This document shows, piece after piece, positions 37,624-48,834 of a stretch of 64,000 nucleotides of DNA (its first letter is position 1; each line of letters opens with the position of its first letter). The stretch is from Nansenia antarctica (taxonomy: Eukaryota; Chordata; Actinopteri; Argentiniformes; Microstomatidae), in contig OZ022341.1 in the NCBI GenBank assembly GCA_963989245.1, positions 47,720,126 to 47,784,125 of the forward strand. Reading direction: 5' to 3'. The notes under the pieces are model-generated. The model made no database searches. It saw only the letters and a list, made by a program, of their open reading frames with translations, and had not been told where the DNA came from. A program made the translations under genes and the position numbers.

Positions 37624-37668
37624 CAGACCGAGTGAGGCACAGAGATAGACTGGGACACACTGAGACAG

Positions 37669-37706
37669 ACAGGCAGGTAGGCAGACAGACAGACAGACAG
37701 ACAGAT
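37669..37706. repeat. (CAGA)n / (GGCA)n tetranucleotide repeat
   Basis: CAGGCAGG-type units merge into six CAGA units. Confidence 0.9.
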
Positions 37707-38571
37707 AATTGAGGGGTGAGAGAGAAAGCTGGCTCATTCCCAGACAAGTGCTTGGGTGGTCTTTTATGATCCGTCATTCATGATTCCCATTTCTACACTT
37801 CAGCATCATGGTTCTGGATCTGCTCTCTATACGCCTAATACTTTGAAATTGGCCACTCAGCCAGCAATCAGACACGTGCCACAACCGATCAGACACAGAT
37901 TAAAGCAAAAATAAATAAACCATTCGCTACCTGGAGTCAAGCTGCGTTGAGACAGTTGATGTACACAGAACCTCATTCTCATGTTGATTCTTTTACAATA
38001 GGATTATGGGCATGGTTCAATGTCGTGGATCAATAAGATTATTCCCGTTTTTAACTCTATTGTCAATGCGTAAGTGCTTCACGCCCAAAACAAGACGTTG
38101 AGAATAGAATGAAAGCAGGCAGGCCTATAAGAAGGCAATCTTCTACTCCCCTTAAACCAATGAGGCAAGGGTCTCCAATCAGAGCCCCATTGTGCTTTCA
38201 AGCTCTTCTGAAACAGCAGACAAAAGCAAACCGCCCCGAGCTCAATATCTACAGGAGTCTTTACGTGGGAACAAAAAGATGCACTTACGCTTCGACATAA
38301 CAAAATGGAATATCACTCATTCTAATTGGTCCCTTTTTATCTTTTCTTCCCTCTCTAGATTCAGTGAATGCTCAATGAGAGATGCTTCTTTGAATGAACG
38401 AGAATGGAAGCTCCCCCCCTTAGGATATATACGATAAGTCACTATTTTTCTAACTGCACACAAGTCAATAACTGCTGTAGTAACATCCTAATACCAGTGG
38501 GAAGTACAATACAGAATATTACATATTTCAGCCTCTTCCCTCCCTTAACAAACAAACATCCAAACACACGC
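37707..38571. other. no gene recognised
   Basis: Unassigned sequence. Confidence 0.5.
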
Positions 38572-38580
38572 ACACACACA

Positions 38581-38643
<63 letters not shown>
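38572..38643. repeat. (CA)n microsatellite
   Basis: About 34 CA units, interrupted once by CTCA. Confidence 0.95.
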
Positions 38644-38645
<2 letters not shown>

Positions 38646-38912
38646 CCTAGATAAGGAGACCAGATGAGCCTCTTACAACAGCGCAGTTGTCAAACATGTG
38701 AATTGTGAGAGAGAGAGAGATCATCAATATAATGTTCCTCACAATATTGTTCCAAAACAGGCATGTACAGGGATAAAAGGATACATTCTTTTTTTGCTTT
38801 AATCAAATAAAAAATAAACTATTTTAAGGGTAGAAAGGTGCACACACTTTTTTTGCAATTTGGCTTGTTTCTTTTTATTGGCACCAGCGATACCCTCATC
38901 AGTAGGGATGGG

Positions 38913-39198
38913 AATTTATAAGATGTTATTGATACCGATTCCATTATCGATTCTGCTTATCGATTCGATTCTTTATCGATCCCCTTATCGATCCCTGATC
39001 AGTTTTCTGTGTTGATAAAAAAAGTAGGCCAACGCAGCTGTTTTATTATCACTGAATCATTATCACTGTCACTGAACACAGTGTATATCATATATATATA
39101 TATAAATGAATATTTTAACATAACAAAAACAAAAACTAAACATAACAAAAACAAACAAACAACATTTTAACATAACAAAAAAAAAAGAATGGGAAAAA
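38913..39198 (+). mobile_element. hAT-like element, left-end fragment
   Basis: Starts CAGTAGGGATGGGAATTTAT and continues with recurrent TTATCGATTC/ATCGATCC blocks, typical of the ends of some fish hAT elements. The rest is AT-rich with AACATAACAAAAAC repeats and is cut off by the next element. No right end is found. Confidence 0.5.
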
Positions 39199-39455
39199 AG
39201 TTTTTTTTACGGTCGCTAAGTCACAGTGTTCAATACTGAAACCACAGTTTCACAACTCTTCATACAGTCAGCAGAGCAGAAACCCATGTGAACAAAACTG
39301 TGACTCTTTCTCTGTGATTTGTGCATTGCTTTCATTCAAAATGCATTCAATGACTACGTTCTCCAAAATCCATAACACTTCTCTCATTCAAACTCCCCCA
39401 CCTGCAAAACACTATGTATTTGCAACACATGTTTTCATTGTTAACATACTGTGTA
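39199..39455 (-). mobile_element. CAGTTTTTTACGGTCGC-family end fragment, copy D
   Basis: The terminal repeat TTTTTTACGGTCGCTAAGTC is followed by the family's right-hand sub-terminal region in reverse orientation (ATTCAAACTCCCCCACCTGC near 39388-39407). It stops at about 39455 without the other end. Confidence 0.75.
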
Positions 39456-40136
39456 TATATATATAGTTCCCCACTACAATTGACTTGTTGGTAATGGATT
39501 ATTGGTCGGTCTCATAAGAGTCATTAAGAGATTAACTAAAGCCTGTCAACAGCCCACAACATGTCACAATGCCATCTCTGCATTGGGTCCTCTCTCTCCA
39601 GGTGGAACCAGAGTGAAAAAAAAACGAACATGTGTTCATGAAACTGATGGGTGTTAAGGGAATAGGGGATGAGTGGAGCACAGATGGAAGCAGAACACAC
39701 ACAGACAGACACACATGCACACACTCACATGCGCGTATGCACACACGCACACAGGCATGCATGCACACAGACACACAGACACACACACACACACACACCA
39801 CTTAATTCTGATTCATCTTGCATACAGAGTGGGTAAGGGAGGGAAGGAGGGTCTGTCCTCTGCCCTGCTCCCCCCCTATCCAGGCATCTCTCCTGGGTGT
39901 GGGTTGTTTGGACCCAGCCCCACTCCCAACAGCTGTCTCTCCAGTTTTGGACTGAAATGAGCTGTGTTTAACGATCACAAGCCATCTGCAATCTCAGCCT
40001 GCACATGCGTACAGTGATTCCCCCCTGTACTGTAGCTACAGAAATGTAAATCTCACAACAATGGAGAGGACTAGTTTATGGGACTACAGATATGGGACAC
40101 AGGGATCGCACTAACATTTCTGCAATTCAAGACACA
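39456..40136. other. unassigned; imperfect (CA)n at 39690-39799
   Basis: Apart from the CA-rich stretch no feature is recognised. Confidence 0.5.
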
Positions 40137-40265
40137 TACAGTCATGTGAAAAAGACAGGACACCCCATGAAAACCTGACCAACCAACCTTTTTCAACATA
40201 TTTAACCATTATGGACATTTGGGCATTATGTACATTATGAGCATTATGGACATTATGGACAATTA

Positions 40266-41938
40266 CAGTTTTTGACGGTCGCTAAGTCACAGTGTTCAAT
40301 ACTGAAGCCACAGTTTCACAACTCTTTATACAGTCTGCATTAGTAACACTCATGTTGGCCAATTACTTCATTCATGTCTCAAAAGAAGCTCGTTCAACCA
40401 CACACTGGCAACAATGTTCACTCAGAAGCATACACTGTCATTCATAACATTCTGACTTACAAAATACTAACAACAGTCAGGGAGCATTACATAGTTTGAA
40501 TGATTTTCACAAGAATGAATATTTCATTATAAAAATTGTTTGATTTATAGTAATCATAGACAGAATAGTTGACTGTACAACTGTAAAGTATTAGGCAACA
40601 AGAATGAATCAGAAATGCCGCAATTTGCTTCTATCCTTTATTCTATCTTTTGCTTCTATCCTTTATTCTATGTTTTATCCTTTTTTTTCAGTATCTTTGC
40701 AGAAAGTAAGTTATGGTACATTTACTTCAAAGTACCGGTACACTACATTTACTTGTGTAAAATGAAAAGTGAAAAATAAAGTGGAAGATGCAAAAACAGA
40801 AATTCCAGGGCTACAATACAATAGCAATCACACCAAAAATGTCTCACTCCTGAGGGTTTTGGTCCACCCTCTGGTCTGCATCTGGTCACATCTAATGTCT
40901 TCCCTGGCAATGCATCTAGTCTATTTCATTTCATTGTATATATTCTGCTAATATTTTCTAGACATTTCAATATGATTACTGCAAATAGTGAAAATACCAC
41001 CGCTCATCCGTTATCAGACTTTGCTGAGGTTCTGGAACTGAAGAGTATCAATAGAGTGCAAAATAACAGCATCTGCACACTCAAACACTGTGCAAAAAAA
41101 CTGTTTATTGCGAGCTTTCTGTCATATACTGTATGATAGGAATATGATTTCTGTCATATACTGTATGATAGGAATATGATTACTGCAAAAATGCACCAAA
41201 TCATTCTGTTTTGAACGTGTTCTTCAGAGTTTTGAACACAGTATGTTAACAATGAAAAAATGTGTTGCAAATACATAGTATTTTGCAAGTGGGGGAGTTT
41301 GAATGAGAGAAGTGTTATGGATTTTGGAGAACGTAGTCATTGAAAGCATTCCAGAGGGTGGACCAAAACCCTCAGGAGTGAGAAATTTTTGGTGTGATTG
41401 CTATTGTATTGTAGCCCTGGAATTTCAGTTTTTCTTTTTTGTTTGAACTTTGCATCTTCCACTTTATTTTCCACTTTTCATTTTCCACAAGTAAATGTAG
41501 TGTACTTTGAAGTAAATGTACCGTAACTTACTTTCTGCAAAGATACTGAAAAAAAAAATACACTAAGGATAGAAGCAAATTGCGGCATTTCTGATTCATT
41601 TTTGTTGCCTAATACTTTACAGTTGTACAGTCAACTATTCTGGTTACTATAAATCAAACATTTTTATAATGAAATATTCATACATACATATATTCTTGTG
41701 AAAATCATTAAAACTATGTAATGCTCCCTGTTGTTAATGTTTTGTAAGTCAGAATGTTATGAATGACTGTGTATGTTTCTGAGTGAACATTGTTGCCAGT
41801 GTATGGTTGAACAAGCTTCTTTTGAGACATGAATGAAGTGATTGGCCAACATGCGTGTTAGTAATGCAGACTGTATGAAGAGTTGTGACTCTGTGGCTTC
41901 AGTATTGAACACTGTGACTTAGCGACCGTAAAAAACTG
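40266..41938. mobile_element. CAGTTTTTTACGGTCGC element, copy E, inverted-duplicate form
   Basis: CAGTTTTTGACGGTCGC follows TA at 40264-40265, and the inverse end runs to 41938 before TA at 41939-41940. The left 600 bp match the left half of copy C. From about 41350 the sequence is the reverse complement of that same left half, back to the terminus. The normal right end is therefore replaced by a second, inverted left end. Confidence 0.85.
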
Positions 41939-41940
41939 TA

Positions 41941-42533
41941 AGGCCGCATTTACACTGCCAGGTGACACAATTCTGATTTGTTGCTCACATGTGGCACAGA
42001 TCGGATATGCACATGTAGCATGCACATGTAACCAGTAAAAAAGCACATTGAATCTGATATTCTCAGATCCGATTCAGGCGTCAATCATAATGTGGAAATA
42101 AATCTGATACAAATCGGATATCTGTCATTTCGACTGTGATCTAAGCGGACAGGTCGGATATTCCTTGTAATTCCAATTCACATTTTGTCTTCGCATTTTG
42201 ATGACGTTTGACGTTAGTTAGCAGCTGTTCAAAAGTGAAGTCCTCTTTCTTCTCCGCCTTAAAATGTGCTCAATATTTTGTGGACCTCTAAACATACTTC
42301 GGAAAGCAATGGCTTGGATAAAAATGTCTGTCTCGTTTTCGTCCAAGTGCCGGCTGTCTGTTTACTTTCATTTCCAGTAACCAAACCCTCATGTACGCAT
42401 GCAGGTTGTTTCAAGTGTCACGCAAGTGTAAGCACAGGTATTGGATATGGGTCAACAAGTAGATGTAAGCAGGTGTACGATATAGATAACAAATCGGAAC
42501 TAGGCATTACGACCTGCAGTGTAAATGCAGCCT
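41941..42533. mobile_element. 0.59-kb TIR element, TA target
   Basis: AGGCCGCATTTACACTGC at the left and GCAGTGTAAATGCAGCCT at the right are inverted with one mismatch over 18 bp. TA lies on both sides (41939-41940, 42534-42535). The interior has no recognised domain. The left TA is shared with the right TA of copy E. Confidence 0.8.
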
Positions 42534-42576
42534 TAGTTTGGTTTGCTGTTGATTGTTGAAAGGAGAGGTATCACCA

Positions 42577-43070
42577 TGGTGAGAGTAAAAGAGCTCTCTG
42601 AGGCCTTCAGAAAGAATGTTGTAGATGCGTACGAGTCTGGGAAGGGATTTGAAAGATCTCCAAACAATTACAAATCAGTCTAAATGGAGAACATTTAAAC
42701 TGCCAACATGGCCAGGTCAGACCGTCCTAGCAGGTTCAGCCTGTCTCCAACAAACCTATCATGCCATCACAGGACCTACAGGTAGCTCTTGTCACAGTTG
42801 ATGGGAGGTGTGCAAGGAGGAAACCCTTGCTGTCAAATGAAAAACATCAGGGCAAGACTACAGTTTACCAAAGAACACCTAGACTTCTGGAACAATGTTC
42901 TTTGTACAGATGAATCCAAGTATCTGGGCACAGTAACGGAATTACGGCTTGTAATGTTTGGCAGCATTTGAGCACAAGAACCTCATACCAACTGTGAAGC
43001 ATGGGGGTGGAAATGTCATAGTTTGGGGCTGCTTTGCTGCAGCTGGGCCTGGCCAGCTCACCATCGAAGA
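42577..43070 (+). pseudogene. Tc1-like transposase relic
   Basis: The start MVRVKELSEAFRKNVVDAYE fits the N-terminal DNA-binding region of a Tc1-like transposase. About 200 bp later ARLQFTKEHLDFWNNVLCTD appears (about 42849-42910), carrying the first catalytic aspartate in CTDESK. PHTNCEA-like and GCFAAAG-like remnants follow to 43070. Stops, frameshifts and an internal deletion leave about a third of the normal 340 residues. The third catalytic residue is absent. Confidence 0.8.
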
Positions 43071-43385
43071 ATCCACTTTGAATTCTTTATTTACTTTCTT
43101 CCAGTCGATGTCAGAGATTAGTAGACGGTTATAAAAGAAACTGAGGTTAAGGAGGCAATACCAGCTATTAGGGCATAGTGTATCCTAACTTTTTCCTCAG
43201 TAGGATTTGGCATCTTTGTTATTTTTGATTAAATAAATGATCAAAGTCGGTTCAATTACATCACCTTTATCTATAGATATTGTTTGAAAGAAGATCAATG
43301 AAATATTGATATGTCCATATTTCTTAAAAAAGGACTAAATATTTCATGGGGTTGCATGGGGTGTCCTAATCTTGTCACATGACTG

Positions 43386-44136
43386 TACATTATTGTACAA
43401 CACTTATCCTGGAAACAGACATGTTTGCAAGGGAAAAGGAAGACGGTTAAAACACAGCATCAGCATGCATCATCTCTCTGATCCAAGAGTGTTTATGTAA
43501 ACGCAGCATCTGATAGGGCCTTATTCATTCCAGAGTGTGGGGACACAGATTATGAGCATCGGCCACATGTCTAGCTAGTTCTGAGCAGGACAGATCTCAC
43601 CACATCGTTGATATTCATGTATGCACACATGGGGCAACTGAGACGGCAGTAGTGTACTGTACAGAATATTTTTCTTCATAATATCTCTCTCTTCCTTTCT
43701 TTCTCTCTCTCTCTTTCTCTCTCTGTCTCTCTGGCCTCTGCTCTCATCAATCCATGAACATGTTGCTGCTTCAGACAGAACAACAGCCATAGTGAGAAAC
43801 AATGTACTACATTTCCTCTCTTTCTACACTCCTTTTCAACTCCAGCGCATCTTGCTCAGTACACAATGTTGGGAGGAAAAAGACACAAACTACAACCCGG
43901 AAAAAAAAAACATCAGTGTCTAAATGGTGGGGCGGGGGACGAGGAGTAAATCCCAGCTAGGGAGACGGATCATTCTCTGGCAGAGCACTCATTTAATCCA
44001 GTCCCACAAATTGCTGTACATAACGGGAGTCCTCCCTGTACCACGATGTTCCTGCCTGCTCAATGATGTGTCTCGTTTCAAAGTTGTCTGCCAGAGGTGT
44101 TCATCCTATACAAAAGGGCTTATGACACTACATAAT
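43386..44136. other. unassigned; CT-rich tract at 43686-43732
   Basis: No gene recognised. Confidence 0.5.
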
Positions 44137-44381
44137 GGGGCGGCAGTGGCTCAGGAGGTAGAGCTGGCGTCTAATGACCGCAATGTCTGCGGTTCGATAC
44201 CCTGCAGGCCACGTGTCGAAGTGTTCTTGGGCAAGACACTGAACCCCAAAATTGCTCCCAATGAGCAGGCCGGCGCCTTGCATGGTAACTTGCCGCCATT
44301 GGTGTTTGAATGTGTGTGTGAATGGGTGAATGAGAGGCCAGTGTAAAGCGCTTTGGAATAAAGCGCTATATAAGTGCAGTC
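44137..44381 (+). mobile_element. tRNA-derived SINE (AAAGCGCTTTGGAA-tail family)
   Basis: The head carries GTGGCTCAGGAGGTAGAG (A-box, about 44146-44163) and GCGGTTCGATACCC (B-box, about 44190-44203). The body contains CACGTGTCGAAGTGTTCTTG, and the tail AAAGCGCTTTGGAATAAAGC then GCTATATAAG. It is the plus-strand sibling of the SINE at 26.6 kb; both keep pol III boxes. Confidence 0.88.
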
Positions 44382-44499
44382 CACTTTCCATTTTCCACTT
44401 ACCATTTATCATTTACATAACCATCGCTTGAATCTCCATAATATACAGTGCCCTGATAAGGAATGGGACAGTGAAGCATTGTTTGTTCCCTTCTTTTGG

Positions 44500-44893
44500 C
44501 TCTATACTCCAAAAGTTAATATTTTAAATCAAACAATGACTATGAGGTTAAAGAGTTTCTCAGGTTTTATGCAGATGGTAGTCTCTGATACATTCACGCC
44601 AACCTTCTGGAGAGTGTTTTTGATCTGTGGGACAGTTGTGTTGAGGTTTTTCTTATGGTGAGCATTCTTGGGTCATCCACTGTAACTCTTCCTTGGCCTA
44701 TCAGCCCGTTTGCAATTGCTGAGCTTACCAGTGCTTTTTTATTTTTATGATGTTCCAAACTGTTGATTTTGGCAAGCCTAAGGTTTTGCCTATGCTTCTG
44801 ATCGTTTTTGTTGTTTTTGTTGTTGTTGTTGTTGTTGTTGTTTAGCCTAACAATGGCTTCCTTGACTTTCATTGACACCTCTTTGGTCCTCAT
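44500..44893 (-). pseudogene. Tc1-like transposase N-terminal relic with Asn-repeat expansion
   Basis: On the minus strand translation from 44893 gives MRTKEVSMKVKEAIVRL, typical of the start of a fish Tc1-like transposase. An (AAC)n tract then encodes a run of Asn and Lys. After it, NLRLAKINSLEHHKNKKALV and GRVTVDDPRMLTI fit the second helix-turn-helix and linker. The catalytic domain is missing. Confidence 0.7.
44804..44842. repeat. (TTG)n trinucleotide repeat
   Basis: About 11 TTG-type units inside the Tc1-like relic. Confidence 0.9.
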
Positions 44894-45780
44894 GTTGAGA
44901 GAAATAAATAACAGACTCCAAAGGGAAATGCAAAGGCTAGAATCAATACTAAACATGGACAGCTCTCTTAAAGCCACAATGTGGGTTCACACCTGCTGTC
45001 ACATAATGTGTGTATGTGAGTACGTCTTTGACCCCTACACGTTTGTATAGACTGAAGAGGTAGGATAGGCCTGAGCCCCCAGACGTTTGTGTAGACCTGA
45101 GGGGATTGGACAGGTGGAAGACTGCATGGTACAGTGACTCCATCTTGCCTTCTGATTGGCCTGTGGGATTTTCAGTATTGCTTACTACCTGTCCAATACT
45201 GTTAGGTCCTCACCTAAGTGCATAGGCGTGTAGAGGTTAATGGTTGAATTTCAGCATAAGAACTTCCAAGGAGTCATTCAGTAGCTGGGAGGACACCATC
45301 CAATGTTCCAATGACATTCAATAATGTAAATCTTGCCACCAGCCCTCCCATGGAATATGGAACAGGGCCATAAATGAATTATACCACTTTGAGAATAAAT
45401 TAGAGCACTTGCAACCTGAATTCTAATGTCGATGTTAACCTTTGTTAGCAAGAGAGCTCCTGTGACGTTCAGTTTTATGAGAGTCCTGTAATTCCACCTA
45501 AAAGTAGATCAATCTTTAATAATTTGTTACCCTTGTGTTCTGAGTACAGAGTAACTAATTGGGTGAAAACGTCCAGTGGAGGAGATGATTGAATATCAGA
45601 TTACAGAAGCTTAATGCAATTAATTTCACGGCACCCAAGTGAGGCCAGGGCTGTGTGAGGAGTAAGGAGACTTCAAATCCTACTGTGCTGCTAGGAATAG
45701 CTAGGGTAGATACGTATAGAGAGCGCAGTTTAGACAGTTCACTATCACATTTTACACTCTGTTTTGCTAGTACTGTATGG
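44894..45780. other. no gene recognised
   Basis: Unassigned. An imperfect 60-bp duplication around ACGTTTGTRTAGAC occurs at about 45038-45110. Confidence 0.45.
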
Positions 45781-46084
45781 TCAGTCGAGGTTCAGTGGGA
45801 TGGACGCAGTAGTTTGTATGTGCAGTGGTTACTGTCACAGGGTGAACATGGAGGCTGTGCCGATGATTGATGGCGGTATACAGAGGTGTTTGTGAGGGAG
45901 AGTAGGAATCTGAGTGATTTGTGTGTGGCGGTGGAGTTGGTGGCCATGGAGCCCTCATCGGAGTGGGGGAAGAAGATATGGTTGCAGCACAAAAGGAGAA
46001 AGTATGTCTCCATGATGGAGAATGAAACAGACCAAGATTCCCCAAACCATCCACACTCTTGCTACAACAATAATGATATATAAT

Positions 46085-46450
46085 ATAATATGACTACCTG
46101 CACACTACCTGGTTACTTGAACACTACTTGACTACTACTTGACTACCTGTACTGTATCATATCTGTATTATATTGCATATTGTATCATATTGCATTTCAT
46201 CATATTGTACCCTGTACAGCATTTCTACTGATTCTACTGCAGTACAACTGGTCTCAGATGGTAGTATGACTACCATCACACTTTATTACTTTATTCTACT
46301 TTATTCTTACTTATTTTACTTTATTCTATTATTGTGATTTTGTATCTTGCTGCAATGCCAATGTTGAAGAACCTAAGCTAAATAATTTTACTGTTGTGTA
46401 CCTGTACATTGGATGTAATAAAAGAAATTCTGATTCTGATTCTGATTCTT
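46085..46450 (+). mobile_element. LINE 3' end with (TTCTGA)n tail
   Basis: 3' untranslated sequence rich in TATTGCA/CTTTATTCTA, then CTGCAATGCCAATGTTGAAG and TAATAAAAGAAA, ending in three to four TTCTGA units (46429-46450). Related to CR1/Rex1-type ends at 4.7 and 21.5 kb, with a different tail. Confidence 0.6.
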
Positions 46451-47040
46451 ACTTGCGAGAAGGTGAGGTCCAAGTGAGTTGGAATGGGAGACAGGAAGTT
46501 AGAAATGGAGCATAAGCATTTGAAACAACAAGAGAATACACTGCACTTTACTCATGATGTGCGTTTTGATTTATCTCATTGTCAGCGTCTATATGCCAAA
46601 GGTCAACCCTGACCGGAAAAGTTCAGTCTGGCACTCGAGATCCAGGAGAAACCTATCTGGAGGCCGATTTTGACTGGTGGTGTACGGCCTTGGTGGGCGA
46701 AGTTGTTTCAGGAGCTGCGACAGTTGGTATTGATTGAACAATTTAAGAGTAGTGTGCCACAGGCAGTGGAGGTCTACTTGAATTAATTGGAAATAACGAA
46801 TGGGAGAGAGGCAGCTATGGCTGCGGATAAATTGGAGTGAAGCAACAGGGGGGGGGGAGCAGGGTCGACTATAGTGAGTGGAGGGCACAGGGAACCTTTT
46901 CAGAAAGCAGTGTGATTTGCTTTTACTGCAAGAGAAGGGGGCACATAAAGCTGAATTACCCAGCATTGAGGGGGAGGGGCCGTTCCAGAGAGGAGAGAGG
47001 TGAGCCAGACAAGGAAGACAGCCCTCACAAACCAATAGCC
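46451..47040 (+). pseudogene. Ty3/gypsy gag relic with zinc knuckle
   Basis: In one frame about 46700-46830 gives LRQLVLIEQFKSSVPQAVEV, like the SCAN-like capsid region of fish gypsy gag proteins. At about 46911-46960 comes CFYCKRRGHIKLNY, a CCHC zinc knuckle in which the last cysteine has become tyrosine. An Arg/Glu-rich tail follows. Several stops and frameshifts break it. No matching pol lies next to it; the integrase relic at 50.4-51.1 kb is on the other strand. Confidence 0.6.
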
Positions 47041-47448
47041 CTAATGGGGAGGAGGAGTCCTCGGTTACCGGGTTTGAAAATAGAATGGTTTGCCTTATCA
47101 GCTTGCCTTATCAGATAGATCAGATAGGCAAAATGAAGTTTATTATAGCAGCTCATGAGTTGCAGAGATGAAGAGTGGAAATGGTTTAAACATCAGGTTA
47201 TTTTAACGTAATGGGACCAATTCCTGTCTACTCTCATATCGTCATCACGGATTGTCTCAAAATGCAGAGAATCACGAGACATGTTTTAGCCTAGTCTGAC
47301 ATGAATAAGTGTGAGTCTGCTTTAATAATGTAACATATTGGTTACAGAATGAAGTTTCATGCGAGACAGGACTAAGGATATTGGCTTTCAGTGGGATTGA
47401 GACTGGATAGAAAGGTAGCCTACAATTGTTAGCATTAAAACCGTCATA

Positions 47449-47450
<2 letters not shown>
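47041..47450. other. no gene recognised
   Basis: Unassigned sequence. Confidence 0.5.

Positions 47451-47503
<53 letters not shown>
47451..47503. repeat. (GT)n microsatellite
   Basis: About 26 GT units. Confidence 0.95.
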
Positions 47504-47505
<2 letters not shown>

Positions 47506-47549
47506 CTCTGCATTTTCAGCAAGGGCAGCCTTCTCTTGTTCACACAATG

Positions 47550-47550
<1 letters not shown>

Positions 47551-47583
<33 letters not shown>

Positions 47584-47620
47584 GCATTCATTTTATATAG
47601 CGCTTTTTGAGGGATCGAAG
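47551..47620. repeat. (AAT)n with TATATAGCGCTTTTTGA end
   Basis: ATA/AAT repeat followed by a TATATAGCGCTTTT block as at the ends of fish retroelements. Probably a short retroelement end. Confidence 0.5.
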
Positions 47621-48589
47621 GGAGAGAGCGTGCAGGATAAATTGTCACGCTTTTGTTTGTTAATCAGCAATTTGAGCTTGTTGTAAGCGGAGGTCAAGCA
47701 AGCACACACTTGACATGTCTATTCTTGTAGCCTATTTAATATAGTACATGTTAATATTTGGAATGTCACATGCTGCCCTACCCACTGATTTACAAATCCT
47801 TTGTACACAATTGTGCCTCTTCCTTTGTCGCAAACTATGATCCATGATATGACGCACAGGGGTGAAAAATAACAGGGAAATACAGACAGGAGGCAACTAC
47901 AGTAGGCAACTAGCCTATGTTGGATACGGGCAGTAAAACAGTGAAAATATAATTTGTTTTATTGTCGTCGTTACGCATGAAAAAATCATTGATTCATGAA
48001 AGCTCTCATTTCAATCATGTGAAATATGTTAAATGTGAACTTGCAGTGCAGGAACGGAAAATGATTGACACAGATTGTGCTCTTTGATTTGCGAGTGCGC
48101 TGTGTCCATATAGCCTACTGCTGAAATGTACGGAATGAACTGAGAAACATAATGTTAGCGATGCCACCTGGTTGTTGTTTTGCCGAGGTGAATGACCTGA
48201 AATAAAACTCACTAGTGCCGTCGCAGTACTCCTGTGACATCGTCACACCTTCTAAACTCAGGCCTATAGTAGTTAGCCCTCCAGGCCAAAGGCAGGCCAC
48301 TAGGCTGTGCCACGTGAATGTGATGCAGCCATATCATGGTCACAGAGGCAATTCCCAGACTGAGATGGACTGGAGAGGAGAGGAGAGGAGAGACCCACTG
48401 ATCCAGCTATGCTTATCAGTTCTTAGATAAGAGAAAACACAAGCGTGGTATCTTCCCTGGAGGACAGGCATGTGTGGGGTGGTTAACCTCGGAGCACAGC
48501 GCTCTAACCCACAGCAAATGAAACCCACAATACAGCCAGGACCAGAAAGGATAACACTGATGCTCGCTCTCACTCTCTTGATGTATATA
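47621..48589. other. no gene recognised
   Basis: Unassigned sequence with a GGAGA repeat at 48370-48392. Confidence 0.5.
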
Positions 48590-48830
48590 TATGCTTTGAT
48601 ATAGCTTCCTATATACATCTGTACATTACATACTGTACATTATAAGCTACCTTAACTGTACATAGCTCATAACTGTATATACCTCTAAACCACCGTACTT
48701 GCCATACTGTACCTATCACTATCATTGTCATGTTTTTATATCATGTTTTTATCAGTATAATTCTGGTTAGATGCTAAACTGCATTTCGTTGTCTTGGTAG
48801 ATTGCAATGACAATCAAGTTGAATCTAATC
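48590..48830 (+). mobile_element. Rex1/CR1-type LINE 3' end
   Basis: 3' untranslated sequence with ACTGTACATAGCTCATAACT and GCATTTCGTTGTCTTGGTAG, ending CAATGACAATCAAGTTGAAT then CTAATC. The same terminal motif is repeated at 52468-52498. Confidence 0.65.
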
Positions 48831-48834
48831 TTAA

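Larger units (their letters stand above)
40139..43385 (+). mobile_element. Tc1-like element containing two nested elements
   Basis: TA (40137-40138) is followed by CAGTCATGTGAAAAAGACAG. The inverse end TAATCTTGTCACATGACTG runs to 43385 and is followed by TA. Removing the two insertions (40266-41938 and 41941-42533) leaves about 1 kb, near the size of an ordinary decayed Tc1-like element. A GACATTATG-like short repeat lies just inside the left end (40209-40262). The transposase relic is in the right half. Confidence 0.85.

Noticed and set aside
45655..46083. open frames just left of the gag relic as gag N-terminus
   Set aside because: No recognisable matrix or capsid motif, and the frames disagree. 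A relation to the gag relic cannot be supported.
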